From NCBI GenBank assembly GCA_026770615.1, contig MU631410.1, positions 90,307-100,536 on the forward strand: a stretch of DNA of 10,230 bases, in the 5' to 3' direction. Source of the stretch: Pavlovales sp. CCMP2436 (Eukaryota; Haptophyta; Pavlovophyceae; Pavlovales). The position numbers and the translations under genes were made by a program. Positions 1-6,584 of the stretch are shown piece after piece. Below the pieces are notes generated by a model, which saw only the letters and a list, made by a program, of their open reading frames with translations, did no database searches and was not told the DNA's origin. Position 1 is the stretch's first letter. The number at the start of each line of letters is the position of its first letter.

Positions 1-202
1 CCTGCACTCATCAGGCAATGGACAATGTAGCGCTCAGACCAGCGCAACTTCCCTGCACTCATCAGGCAATGGACAATGTAGCGTTCAGACCAGCGCAACT
101 TCCTGCACTCATCAGGCAATGGACAATGTAGCGTTCAGACCAGCGCAACTTCCTGCACTCATCAGGCAATGGACAATGTAGCGCTCAGACCAGCGCAACT
201 TC
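1..202. repeat. Tandem array of 50-bp units (4 copies, continues past window start)
   Basis: Four head-to-tail units start at 1, 52, 102 and 152; the first spacing is 51 bp and the others 50 bp. Each unit begins CCTGCACTCATCAGGCAATG, and they differ mainly by C/T in GCGCTCAG versus GCGTTCAG. The unit resembles the subterminal part of the foldback element at 6655-6735 (shared pieces CAGGCAATGG and GCGCTCAGACCAGC), so the array looks like local amplification of an element end. It lies inside the second intron of the ligase gene. The left edge is cut by the window. Confidence 0.93.
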
Positions 203-232
203 CAGGACAGTCAGACGCCAGCTTGAATCCCA
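203..232 (-). mobile_element. Terminal sequence of the TIR/foldback element family
   Basis: The sequence after the tandem array contains CAGTCAGACGCCAGCTTGAA and then TCCC. This is the reverse complement of the terminus seen at 3722 and 6562 (GGGATTCAAGCTGGCGTCTG, then ACTG). The element body therefore extends left, through the array and out of the window, and 232/233 is its right edge. The flank beyond 233 is not shared with the other copies, which supports this edge. No target-site duplication can be tested because the other end is missing. Confidence 0.75.
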
Positions 233-330
233 GAACGAGGCGGCTGGGCGAGCTGCGCATGAGCGCATGTCATTCTAATTTTATACCTAAAGAAAAAAAT
301 GCACACATATATATATAAGGAGCAATATAC
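233..330 (-). other. LIG1: Start of ligase intron 2 (partial)
   Basis: On the minus strand the coding frame meets GTATATTGC directly after the lysine codon AAG at 333-331, and conservation with DNA ligase I stops there. This is a plausible phase-0 donor. The human enzyme continues at this point with the rest of motif V, which is absent here. The intron holds an A/T-rich stretch (about 276-320) and then the repeat element at 1-232. The acceptor and downstream exons lie outside the window. Confidence 0.7.
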
Positions 331-1797
331 CTTGCACCACGCGTCTGAGCGCAGCAGTGAGTCGGGCGCGTACTGCGAGACGTGCCGCTTGCACATAAGC
401 CCCTCGGAGCCGCAGAGCAGCGCGTGCTCGAAGAAGGCGCGCACCTCCTCCTCCGCGCGGCCGAGCGCGGCTGAAGGCGCCTCGCCGGCGACGCCGAGGA
501 GCACGTCGCACTGCACGGCGAGCGCAAAGTCGGCGGCGCCGTCGGCCGCTGCCTCCGCGCCGTGCGACGGGAGCGAGCGCGGGAACGTTCGTCGCAGCAG
601 CTGCCGCCGCTGCGCGTAGGTGTGCGAGAGGAGGGTCGTCCCGTTGAGCTGCAGCAGGTCGAAGCAGACGGTGAGCACGCGCGTCTCGGCCGACGCGTTC
701 TCGAGCGTCACGTGCGCGCGCTTGCGCGAGCCGAGCGTCTGGAACGAGAGCTGTGTCGGGCCGGCCGTGCTCGCGTCGTCTACGCCGGGCTCGGCGGCGG
801 GCGCGCCGTCGGCGTGCGCCACGGGGACGATCTCGCAGTCAGCGATGAACGAGGAGACGCCCGCCGCCTCCGCCGCACGCACGGCCGCCGCCACGTCGGG
901 ATACTTTGCGGTGATCTCGTCGAGTTTGCGCGAGAAAATTCGCACCTCGCCCGAGGGGAGGCGGTGCACCTGCGCGCGCTGCCCGTCGTACTTGAACTCC
1001 GCGGCGAAGCTAAACGCCGCCTCCTCCCCCGCGAGGCGCCTGACGAGCTGCGCGACGGACGTGGCCGCCTTGGCGAGCATGGGCTGCGGCGGCGCGCCAA
1101 GCTGCAGCACGGCCTGCCCGCCGCCGAGCGCGTCGAGCGCGCAGGCGCCGCCCAGCTCGGCGGGCGGCGGCTGCAGCGCGAGCGCCTGGGCGAAGCGTGC
1201 GAGCCCCGCACGCGCGCAGCCCACCCCCTCCTGCCCGCTCACCTGCGCGCACAACGGCTGCTCGGCGCCGGGCTTGGCGGGGGCTGTGTGCGCGCGCAGG
1301 AGGCGGCCGACCAGGACATCCACCCGGGGGCAGTAGGAGAAGTATCGCCGCGCCGCCTCGCCCACCGCGCGCGCAAGTTCGGCCTGCGCCGCCATCGCCG
1401 CCGCGCCGCCGCCCTCGCCCACGTGCGCACGCACGGCGAAGGCGGAGCCCAGCGCCGGGAGCACCTTCGCCTCGAGGCTGGCCCCCACCTGCATGCGCGG
1501 CACGAGGGTGCGCGCCAGCCAGCGCAGCTCAGAGCCCCGCGCCGCCACGAGCAGCCGCACGAGCAAGGAGACCCGCTTGCTGCCCGAGTGCAGCCCGCGC
1601 AGTCTGCCCACGGCCAGCAGCGTGTTGTACACCGCGAGCACACTCAGCGGCTTGTTCGCCGTCAGCAGCGTCTGCCGCTGCCCGCCACTGTCGCCGCGCA
1701 ACCGGTCGGCCACTGCGCCGAGCTCGCGCGTGCTTCTGTACGCGGCGCTCACGACCTTGGCCGAAGCGCCTGTCGCCCCGCTGATGACGTCGCGGAG
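331..1797 (-). CDS. LIG1: DNA ligase I, exon 2 (end of DNA-binding domain and adenylation domain)
   Basis: ATP-dependent DNA ligase, which seals nicks during lagging-strand replication and excision repair in the nucleus. This exon encodes residues 257-745 of the predicted protein. It opens with LRDVISGATG, aligned to the human ligase I DNA-binding domain. Motif I is FKYDGQRAQ, with the AMP-accepting lysine near residue 525 (codon 993-991). IFSRKLDEITAKYPDV follows, as in the family. Motif III is FIADCEIV (Glu about 578), FDLLQLNG is the IIIa-like segment, and motif IV is SEGLMCK (Lys about 726). It stops at DAWCK, halfway through motif V. A low-complexity stretch of about 20 residues between motif III and the next conserved strand is longer than in the human enzyme. 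The open frame runs on past 331 into A/T-rich intron sequence with no family similarity. Confidence 0.93.
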
Positions 1798-1885
1798 CTG
1801 AAAAAAAAAGGGGGGGGGAGGGGGGTGGGGGGGCTGTCAGATAGATATTACTATACGGGGGGGAGGGGTTGGAGTTGGCGAATAC
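1798..1885 (-). other. LIG1: Ligase intron 1 (88 bp, C-rich, GT-AG)
   Basis: On the minus strand the intron begins GTATTCGCC and ends with nine C, nine T and CAG. Removing it joins GLGIGGKT to LRDVISGATG in phase 0, which aligns without gap to the human ligase I segment. Its length is not a multiple of three, so retention breaks the frame. A possible branch site is CTATCTGAC. The C homopolymers are extreme for an intron this short. Confidence 0.9.
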
Positions 1886-2653
1886 CGTCTTGCCACCGAT
1901 ACCGAGACCTGATCCCGGTTCCCACTCAGGCAGAAGTCTGTGGCCGGTTCCCTGCCCGTCCTTCCCCGGCGCGAGGAGGTAGCAGGCGGCGATCAGCTCG
2001 AGGTCGGAGCAGGCGTTCGCGAGCATCTGCACGAAGCAGGCGCAGAGGGTCTGTTCCTTGCTCAGACGCGAGTTGGTTGCCGCGAGACCGTCCAGCGTGC
2101 GCGCCAGGTGTGCATATGGTACTGGCTGCCCGGCTGTCCACGGTGCGTCCGCCGAGGCCAGGGGGCGCAGGCACTCGCTTGCGCTTGCACCCGCGCCTGC
2201 GCCCTCTCCCTCCTCCGCGTCGTCCTTCGCGCGCGCGCGCTTGACCACAGGCACATCGCTCTCGGCTGAGACGGCCGGCCCATCTCGCGCGGGCTCGTCC
2301 GTGAGATCAACGAAGAACTTGGCGTCCTTAGTTGCGAAGAAGGACGCAGGCGGCCGCTTGGGCTGCGCAGCCTCCGGGTTCTTCGCGTCCAGAGACGAGC
2401 GCTTTGGAGGCGCGCGGGCTGCGCCGCTGCTCGGCGCGCGGCTGGACGTCGCAGCGCGGGCGGCTGCCATGGGAATGGCGACACCGGCCGTCAACGTGAT
2501 CTTGGCGAGCGGTGAGTTGAAGTAGTAGTGCGTAGCGCGAGAGATGTCGCCGTTTCCAAGCTTGAGGAACTGGGCCAGCTGCGCGTCGACCGTGCCCGGC
2601 GGCGCCCCCACGATGTCGCGCAGCTGCGCGAGCTTGTCGACCCCGTCTGACAT
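1886..2653 (-). CDS. LIG1: DNA ligase I, exon 1 (N-terminal region and start of DNA-binding domain)
   Basis: Encodes residues 1-256. I chose the ATG at 2653-2651 (context CACCATGTCT, A at -3); the open frame continues upstream only to a non-ATG codon. Residues 1-52 look like a UBA-type helical bundle, ending DISRATHYYFNSPL, which is not typical of ligase I. A low-complexity linker follows. It contains KRPPASFF (residues 99-106), a degenerate PCNA-interaction motif in the position expected for ligase I, and a basic patch VVKRARAK (136-143) that could serve nuclear import. The conserved DNA-binding domain starts near residue 168 (APWTAGQPVPYAHLARTLDG, like human KPGQKVPYLAVARTFE). The exon ends at GGKT, phase 0. 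The ligase assignment is firm; the UBA and PIP readings are inference. Confidence 0.9.
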
Positions 2654-2795
2654 GGTGCTGGCTCCTGCAGTCGCCGCAGCTCTGTCCCGTTCGCACACGG
2701 CCCTGGCTCGTTTGAGCTCTGGTTCGCGCAACAGCAGCCCGTCCTAGCCCGCACCGACCTCCTCACGCTGGCTGGTCGTCAGGTCAATTTTAAAA
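2654..2795 (-). promoter_or_regulatory. Ligase 5' flank, short
   Basis: Only about 140 bp separates the ligase ATG from the dispersed repeat at 2796. No TATA box is visible on the minus strand in this stretch. The ligase promoter must lie here or inside the repeat copy. This is inference from position only. Confidence 0.3.
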
Positions 2796-3138
2796 CTGAC
2801 ATCGTGCAGCCTTGTCCCCAAGCTAAGCTGCGCCCCTCCCCGAACGCGTTCAGGGTCGCGGGGCTCAGGAGTGAATAGAACTTACTCCAAAGCCAGTACC
2901 TACGTCGCGAGACTCGATTCTGGTGCGATTCTGCACTGAGAGGGGGAAAAGCTGTGGACATTGTGTCCTGTGCGCTGCGTGTCGATAGCTGTCGTCGAAT
3001 AGAGCCCTCCTCGCCGGTTGGATCCCAACTCGTGTGCATCTTGGGTCGATGACGTACTATAAATAACTGACATTCCCGATGCTCAGCGTTCGGGAGCGGA
3101 AAGAAAGGCATTGCCCCATTCAGGCCGGCCATTCAGTG
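2796..3138. repeat. Dispersed direct repeat A, copy 1 (343 bp)
   Basis: Nearly identical to 5802-6166. Similarity starts at CTGACATCGTGCAGCCTTGT and ends at GGCCATTCAGTG. Copy 1 lacks 22 bp that copy 2 has (5924-5945). Both contain ACTATAAATAAC on the plus strand, a TATA-like box. A minus-strand frame running leftward from 3132 is open through the whole copy and shares its first ~65 codons with copy 2. It then diverges at the 22-bp indel, so a protein-coding role is doubtful. No target-site duplication or clear terminal inverted repeat is seen. It could be a solo LTR, another short interspersed element, or a segmental duplication. Confidence 0.88.
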
Positions 3139-3169
3139 GGGAGGTGAACCGATTTTTTTCGGTTGTGCT

Positions 3170-3211
3170 GTCGCAAAAGATGCCCTCCGGGTCGCAAAAG
3201 ATGCCCTCCGG
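3170..3211. repeat. Two tandem 21-bp units
   Basis: The 21-bp sequence starting GTCGCAAAAGATGCCCTCCG occurs twice without change (3170-3190 and 3191-3211). A GGGCCCTCC-rich stretch follows. Confidence 0.9.
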
Positions 3212-3250
3212 GGGCCCTCCGGGGCCCTCCCGGGGGGCCCCTACCCGAGA

Positions 3251-3320
3251 AGGGTGGTCTTGACAGACGGTCGTCCTGCCCGGACAGGGTGGTCTTGACT
3301 ATCAGTCATCTCGCCCGGAC
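3251..3320. repeat. Two tandem 35-bp units
   Basis: Units 3251-3285 and 3286-3320 both begin AGGGTGGTCTTGAC and end GCCCGGAC, with a diverged middle. Confidence 0.85.
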
Positions 3321-3720
3321 ACCGTCGTGGCGCACAATCGACTGAAGTACCCCGCTGCGCGTGCGGAGCAGCTTCAGATTTCGGCTCGCGTTCGGGTGCG
3401 GCCGGGGGCTCCCGGGCAAGAGCCGAAACGCGTTAGCCGAAATATAATATGCAGGTATCGGATCCTTCCCCCCTTGGCATCGGAACACTAGCAATAACCA
3501 ACCCCCCCCCCCTCCCCCTACACCGTTAAGCTTTTCTCTACCTCTATCTCTATTATATTCTATATATTTCTCTTATAAAATTTAAAAAGTATATATACTA
3601 GTATAGTATAAATTTAGTATAAAGTAAATGTAAAAAGGAAACACGTCGGTATTGTGTCATTTGCGACACTACTTTAATAGAATCCATAAGGACTTATATA
3701 TTAATATATACCATACTGAC

Positions 3721-3817
3721 AGGGATTCAAGCTGGCGTCTGACTGTTCTGAATGTTTTGCTGGTCTGAGCGCTGCGTCGCCCATTGCCTGCTGCGTGCCT
3801 TAGTCGGCTGCGCTGGC
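3721..3817 (+). mobile_element. Left end of TIR element (97 bp shared with the foldback element)
   Basis: Starting with AGGGATTCAAGCTGGCGTCT, this stretch matches 6561-6657 with a single difference (GTTTTGC versus GTTGTGC). The match covers the 68-bp arm (to 3788) plus the 26-bp segment that forms the loop in the foldback copy. Left flanks of the two copies differ, so 3721 or 3722 is the true element edge. To the right the sequence passes directly into the retroelement-like ORF fragment, whose stop codon (3800-3802) lies inside this shared stretch. Confidence 0.88.
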
Positions 3818-4213
3818 TTGGGCGCCACCGCGCGTGCCGATGGATCTCCGGTAGTGTGCCCGGGCAAGGGCGTTTAGGGAGATGATCTGCTGGTTGCTGT
3901 TTGTCGTGTTCCCACGCTGGGCAGCGATCGGGGCCAGCGCGCTCAAGCGCGCGAGCAGCAGCTGCGCATGGCCGCGTGCCGCGATCGTACCGATCGTGTC
4001 GATGAGTTGCTTCTTTATGCGCGCGGCCGCCTCCATCGGACTCACGCCCATCAGCGCGTACATCTTGCGGCCTCCCTGCGCCGCGATTTCTTTGACGAGC
4101 GAGTGCGTATCGGCGCTGACCTCACCGAAAGCGCCGATGACGATCCCGCGGATCGGCTTGACGGTGTTGAGCTTGGCCTCGATCGGGCCGATGCTGGCGT
4201 TCGGGCCGTTTAA
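3800..4213 (-). pseudogene. C-terminal fragment of a retroelement-like ORF (family shared with 6902-8509)
   Basis: An open minus-strand frame runs from an A/T junction near 4213 to a TAA at 3802-3800, about 137 codons. It contains IRGIVIGAFGEVSADTHSLV (GAFGE at 4135-4121) and, about 53 residues later, ARGHAQLLLARL (RGHA at 3976-3965). The same two motifs with nearly the same spacing occur in the frame at 7222-7049. The pattern resembles the conserved region near the C-terminus of large retroelement-like ORFs in algae; that link is from memory of the pattern, not a search. Codons are G/C-ending, unlike the A/T-rich DNA to its right. There is no upstream part, so it is a truncated gene. The ORF terminates inside the TIR-element end, which suggests it belongs to that element. 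Confidence 0.7.
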
Positions 4214-4262
4214 ATATATATATTAGATTATAATCTTAAATATTATCATTTTTTAAAAAAAA

Positions 4263-4664
4263 TTACAACCGATTTAATAACGCTTTAATAACGATCGGTT
4301 TGTTGCGCTTATTCCATATATTATTAATATTACAATGAAACCACATATCAACATCGTCATCATACACAATAGATTTTTTTTAAATTAGCTTCGTGATATT
4401 TGAAATAGACGCATGTGTGCCGTTATCATTAATGGCTTTCATAATATCAGCCTCGTTATAATCGATAAATTCATCAACTTCAGGCATATATTTATTAATA
4501 AGTAAATTAATATCTTACGTATGTCTTTCTGGTTAGTAGTACAATCATATATTCAAGCACCCTTATTAATTTGTAAAAATATAAATAATTTTATCATATT
4601 CAGACCAGGCAACAAAAAAGAGATCATGTACCATAGTGCCGTAAATATAAGTATTTATCATCAT
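4263..4664 (-). pseudogene. Broken AT-rich reading frame, unidentified
   Basis: A single minus-strand frame has coding-like composition (rich in Ile, Asn, Lys, Asp, Tyr) but is interrupted by five stops. They are TAA at 4568-4566, TGA at 4547-4545, and TAA at 4535-4533, 4517-4515 and 4382-4380. It ends with TAA at 4265-4263. Segments include INTYIYGTMVHDLFF, PEVDEFIDYNEADIMKA and VDMWFHCNINNIW. All keep the same phase, which is unlikely for random AT-rich DNA. I do not recognise the family. Low G+C and residue bias suggest transfer from an AT-rich genome. Four of the five stops are TAA, so a different genetic code is an alternative to decay, but TGA also occurs. Confidence 0.45.
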
Positions 4665-4672
4665 GTATAAGT

Positions 4673-4738
4673 AATTATTAGATTTTATTAGTTTTTTATT
4701 AGATTTTTGTTAGATATTTATTAATTTTTATTAGAATT
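4673..4738. repeat. Degenerate TTATTAG(A/T)TTTT tandem repeat
   Basis: About six imperfect copies of a TTATTAGATTTT-like word occupy the right end of the AT-rich island, next to the C-rich and AC-repeat sequence. Confidence 0.7.
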
Positions 4739-4750
4739 CTCAGTACCCCG

Positions 4751-4950
4751 CCCCCCCCAACCAAACACTGACACACACTGACACACACACACAGAAATAC
4801 ACACGCACACACACACACGCACACACACCACCCTCCCCACCCAGAATAATATGTTGGTATCGAAACACTAACAACCCCCCCCCCACCTTCTGCCATCGGA
4901 AGTTCGGAACACCAATCCCTTCCCCACCCCCTCCCCCCCCCCATGCGCTT
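4751..4950. repeat. AC microsatellite followed by C-rich repeated block
   Basis: An (AC)n tract with interruptions spans about 4768-4830. It is followed by C homopolymers of about 10 bases separated by related words: GGTATCGAAACACTAACAAC near 4856 and CATCGGAAGTTCGGAACACC near 4894. A related block lies at 3456-3526 (GCATCGGAACACTAGCAATA, then C run). Open frames through this stretch translate to low-complexity Cys/Val or Gly strings and are not genes. Confidence 0.8.
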
Positions 4951-4967
4951 GCGCCGTACGGATACAG

Positions 4968-5229
4968 GGGATCGCGGGCAATAAGAAACCGTCGTGTTAA
5001 GAAACTGAGCCTCTTTTTCTGCATTGAGGTCCCGCAGAGCCGTGTCAGAGGCAGCGCTCGCGACGCGTGTGGCATACACGTCCACCGCGTCAACCGTCCT
5101 CGCGTCCCCGTCTCTGGTTTTTGTGGTGATGTGGGCTGGGCTCAAGTTTAAACAATTGAAGTCGATGATCTCGGACGCCGGAACGAGTGCACGCAGGCGT
5201 CGAGCGAGCTCGCGCTGAGCGGCGCGGCG
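4968..5229 (-). CDS. Unidentified protein, internal coding fragment
   Basis: The minus-strand frame opened by a stop at about 5230 reads as convincing protein for about 85 codons. It includes RELARRLRALVPASEIIDFN, then CLNLSPAHITTKTRDGDART, then ATRVASAASDTALRDLNAEK and AQFLNTTVSYCPRSP. The helical, charged segments do not look like a shadow frame. It then meets G homopolymers and the microsatellite, so the end near 4968 is probably an exon edge (GTATCC or GTACGG could be donors) or a break. No ATG fits the start. Upstream, a different frame of the same strand shows a duplicated LP-TGDAH segment (5233-5526), so one frameshift or intron may separate them. Function unknown. Confidence 0.5.
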
Positions 5230-5526
5230 TGAGCGTCACCCGTACGGGGCAGTTCCGGCTCGTAATAAACGAGATCCGAGCAGCCGTGCACGACGTTGCA
5301 CGCACGCTGCCAACGCATGGCCGCCTCTCCGCGCGCCGCGATTGACGGGTGGCGAGCGCGGGGACGGTCACGTTAGAACGGACGGCCTACGCAGCGCGTC
5401 ATGAGCGTCGCCCGTATGGGGCAGGTTCACCTCGTGATCGACGAAGTCCGAGCTGTGAACGACGTCGCAAGCCATCTGGCGAGCCGCGGCCGCCTCTCCG
5501 CGCCGCCGCGGCCGACGGGCGGCGAG
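5230..5526. repeat. Two diverged tandem units of ~125 bp with ~170-bp period
   Basis: Units at about 5229-5340 and 5401-5510 align from GAGCGTC-CCCGTA to GGCCGCCTCTCCGCG with a 3-bp gap and many substitutions. The same codon phase is open on both strands. On plus, both units read SV-R-GQ--LVI-E-RA---DVA--L---GRLSA. On minus, both read AC-VVH--SD-V--E--LP-TGDAH-A. Substitutions that are silent on one strand are not on the other, in similar number, so the sequence alone does not settle the coding strand. The minus strand is favoured because the adjoining 4968-5229 stretch codes on minus. Confidence 0.7.
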
Positions 5527-5721
5527 CAAGAGGCTTCTCACTTATGGGCTAAGGACGTGCACACACCTCGCAGAGCTAGGCGAGCGAAGATCGGGAAACA
5601 AAAAAAGATGCATATCGGCGTTTCGCGCGATCTCTTAAACAAGCCATCGCGCGCGGGCGGGCATCGCCGCCAGCCCGAGTACGAGCTCTGTATAAAACGC
5701 GACCACGGACCCGCACTGTGA
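5401..5721 (+). CDS. Possible small ORF, plus strand, unidentified (106 aa)
   Basis: ATG start at 5401 and in-frame stop at 5719-5721. The first ~35 codons belong to the duplicated unit (MSVARMGQVHLVIDEVRA at the N-terminus). The remainder is basic and shows no recognisable domain. The competing minus-strand reading of the same DNA is at least as good, so this is weak. Confidence 0.2.
   Translation: MSVARMGQVHLVIDEVRAVNDVASHLASRGRLSAPPRPTGGEQEASHLWAKDVHTPRRARRAKIGKQKKMHIGVSRDLLNKPSRAGGHRRQPEYELCIKRDHGPAL
5690..5697 (+). promoter_or_regulatory. TATA-box-like sequence
   Basis: CTCTGTATAAAACGCGACC stands out in GC-rich DNA. About 40 bp downstream is CGACCCATGG at 5733, which opens a 23-codon hydrophobic frame ending inside repeat A copy 2. 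The resemblance to a core promoter is clear; function is not shown. Confidence 0.35.
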
Positions 5722-5801
5722 TTCAGTCGACCCATGGCAATATCGTTTTTAAATTTTATTCTAATTTGTGAACAAAGGCAACCTATACTATCGGTTCAAA
5801 G

Positions 5802-6166
5802 CTGACATCGTGCAGCCTTGTCCCCAAGCTAAGCTGCGCCCCTCCCAGAACGCGTTCAGGGTCGCGGGGCTCAGGAGTGAATAGAACTTACTCCAAAGCC
5901 AGTACCTACGTCGCGAGACTCGAGGCCATGGGTTAAAATCCGAAATTCTGATGCAATTCCGCACTGAGAGGGGGAAAAGCTGTGGACATTGTGTCCTGTG
6001 CGCTGCGTGTCGATAGCTGTCGTCGAATAGAGCCCTCCTCGCCGATTGGATCCCAACTCGTGTGCATCTTGGGTCGATGACGTACTATAAATAACTGACA
6101 TTCCCGATGCTCAGCGTTCGGGAGCGGAAAGAAAGGCATTGCCCCATTCAGGCCGGCCATTCAGTG
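5802..6166. repeat. Dispersed direct repeat A, copy 2 (365 bp)
   Basis: Second copy of the repeat at 2796-3138, same orientation, with few substitutions. It carries 22 extra bases at 5924-5945 (beginning GGCCATGGGTTAAAATCCG) just before ATTCTG. Flanks on both sides differ from copy 1, so the repeat edges are well defined. It contains the same ACTATAAATAAC box. Confidence 0.9.
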
Positions 6167-6498
6167 ATTTATGAATCTCCAGCCCTGCTCGATCTCTCGA
6201 TCTCGGCTTCAGTTATGTTATATTATGATGTCACTTCTACCGCCTGGGGCGCAGTTTCTGCGTCCAGGAGGCCCGGAGTGTCAGCGTCTGAGCGTCACTC
6301 TGTTGAGTTCCAGCGTCACCTTGCGGTGATACCAAAACGCCGACTGAGCTCCGAAGCAGGCGATTTCGTTTCGGGTTTGGTTGAAGATAGGTTTCACTGC
6401 GGTGTATCGCCCCACGCAGCGACGCAGTCCACATTGCGCCGCATGACAGCGTAAGTCGTCGGTCTCTGCAGAAATGTCGTCCCTCGCACACTGCTGAG
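6167..6498. other. Unassigned spacer
   Basis: A plus-strand frame is open from inside repeat A to 6454, but its translation shows no domain and the frame starts in the repeat. I see no RNA gene or clear element here. Confidence 0.5.
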
Positions 6499-6584
6499 CC
6501 ACTAATACATTTATGATAGGGATTCAAGCTGGCGTCTGACTCCACTAATATATTTATGATAGGGATTCAAGCTGGCGTCTGACT
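6499..6584. repeat. 43-bp tandem duplication spanning the element edge
   Basis: Units 6499-6541 and 6542-6584 differ at one base (TACATT versus TATATT). Each unit is made of flank CCACTAATA(C/T)ATTTATGAT plus the first 24 bp of the TIR element (AGGGATTCAAGCTGGCGTCT and four more bases). The duplication therefore joins host flank and element end. Confidence 0.92.

Larger units (their letters stand above)
3139..3720. other. Non-coding spacer with short repeats and an AT-rich tract
   Basis: No convincing gene. It contains a small hairpin (AACCGA, T run, TCGGTT near 3147), two short tandem duplications (annotated separately), a C-rich run (about 3500-3520) and an A/T-rich stretch (3530-3720) with many TATA-like words. 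The stretch ends at the element terminus at 3721. Confidence 0.6.
4214..4740. other. Very AT-rich island, composition unlike the rest of the window
   Basis: The sequence changes from GC-rich coding DNA to A/T-rich DNA within a few bases at about 4210-4216. It returns to C-rich DNA after 4740. By eye G+C is roughly a quarter here, against well above half around it. It contains a broken reading frame (4263-4664, minus) and a TTATTAG-rich repeat (4673-4738). It looks like DNA of different origin, such as an AT-rich algal virus, a virophage-like element or an organelle. I cannot decide which. Confidence 0.75.

Noticed and set aside
1..202. CTGATGAG in each tandem unit on the minus strand, as in hammerhead-bearing tandem repeats
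   Set aside because: The required GAAA and pairing stem II are missing; the unit is explained by the element terminus instead.
1..202. Possible CRISPR array
   Set aside because: The units are fully tandem with no variable spacers, in a eukaryotic context.
1783..1804. CTGATGA followed by GAAAA on plus, like a hammerhead ribozyme core
   Set aside because: It is the antisense of the ligase intron acceptor and exon 2 start; no flanking stems fit.
562..2244. Long plus-strand open frame over the ligase gene
   Set aside because: Its translation is Arg/Ala/His-rich low-complexity text antisense to clear ligase motifs; long antisense frames are expected in GC-rich genes.
2779..3132. 117-codon minus-strand ORF in repeat A
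   Set aside because: Only ~65 codons are shared with copy 2, the frame diverges at a 22-bp indel, and no domain is visible; it is more likely a by-product of the repeat.
4263..4664. Evidence for a reassigned genetic code (TAA as Gln) in the AT-rich frame
   Set aside because: Every stop is one C-to-T change from a Gln or Arg codon, so the pattern does not discriminate, and TGA also occurs; decay is simpler.
4699..4960. Minus-strand ORF text over the microsatellite (Cys/Val-rich)
   Set aside because: It is a direct translation of (AC)n and C/G runs and has no gene-like features.
6107..6454. 115-codon plus-strand ORF
   Set aside because: It starts inside repeat A and shows no domain or convincing composition.
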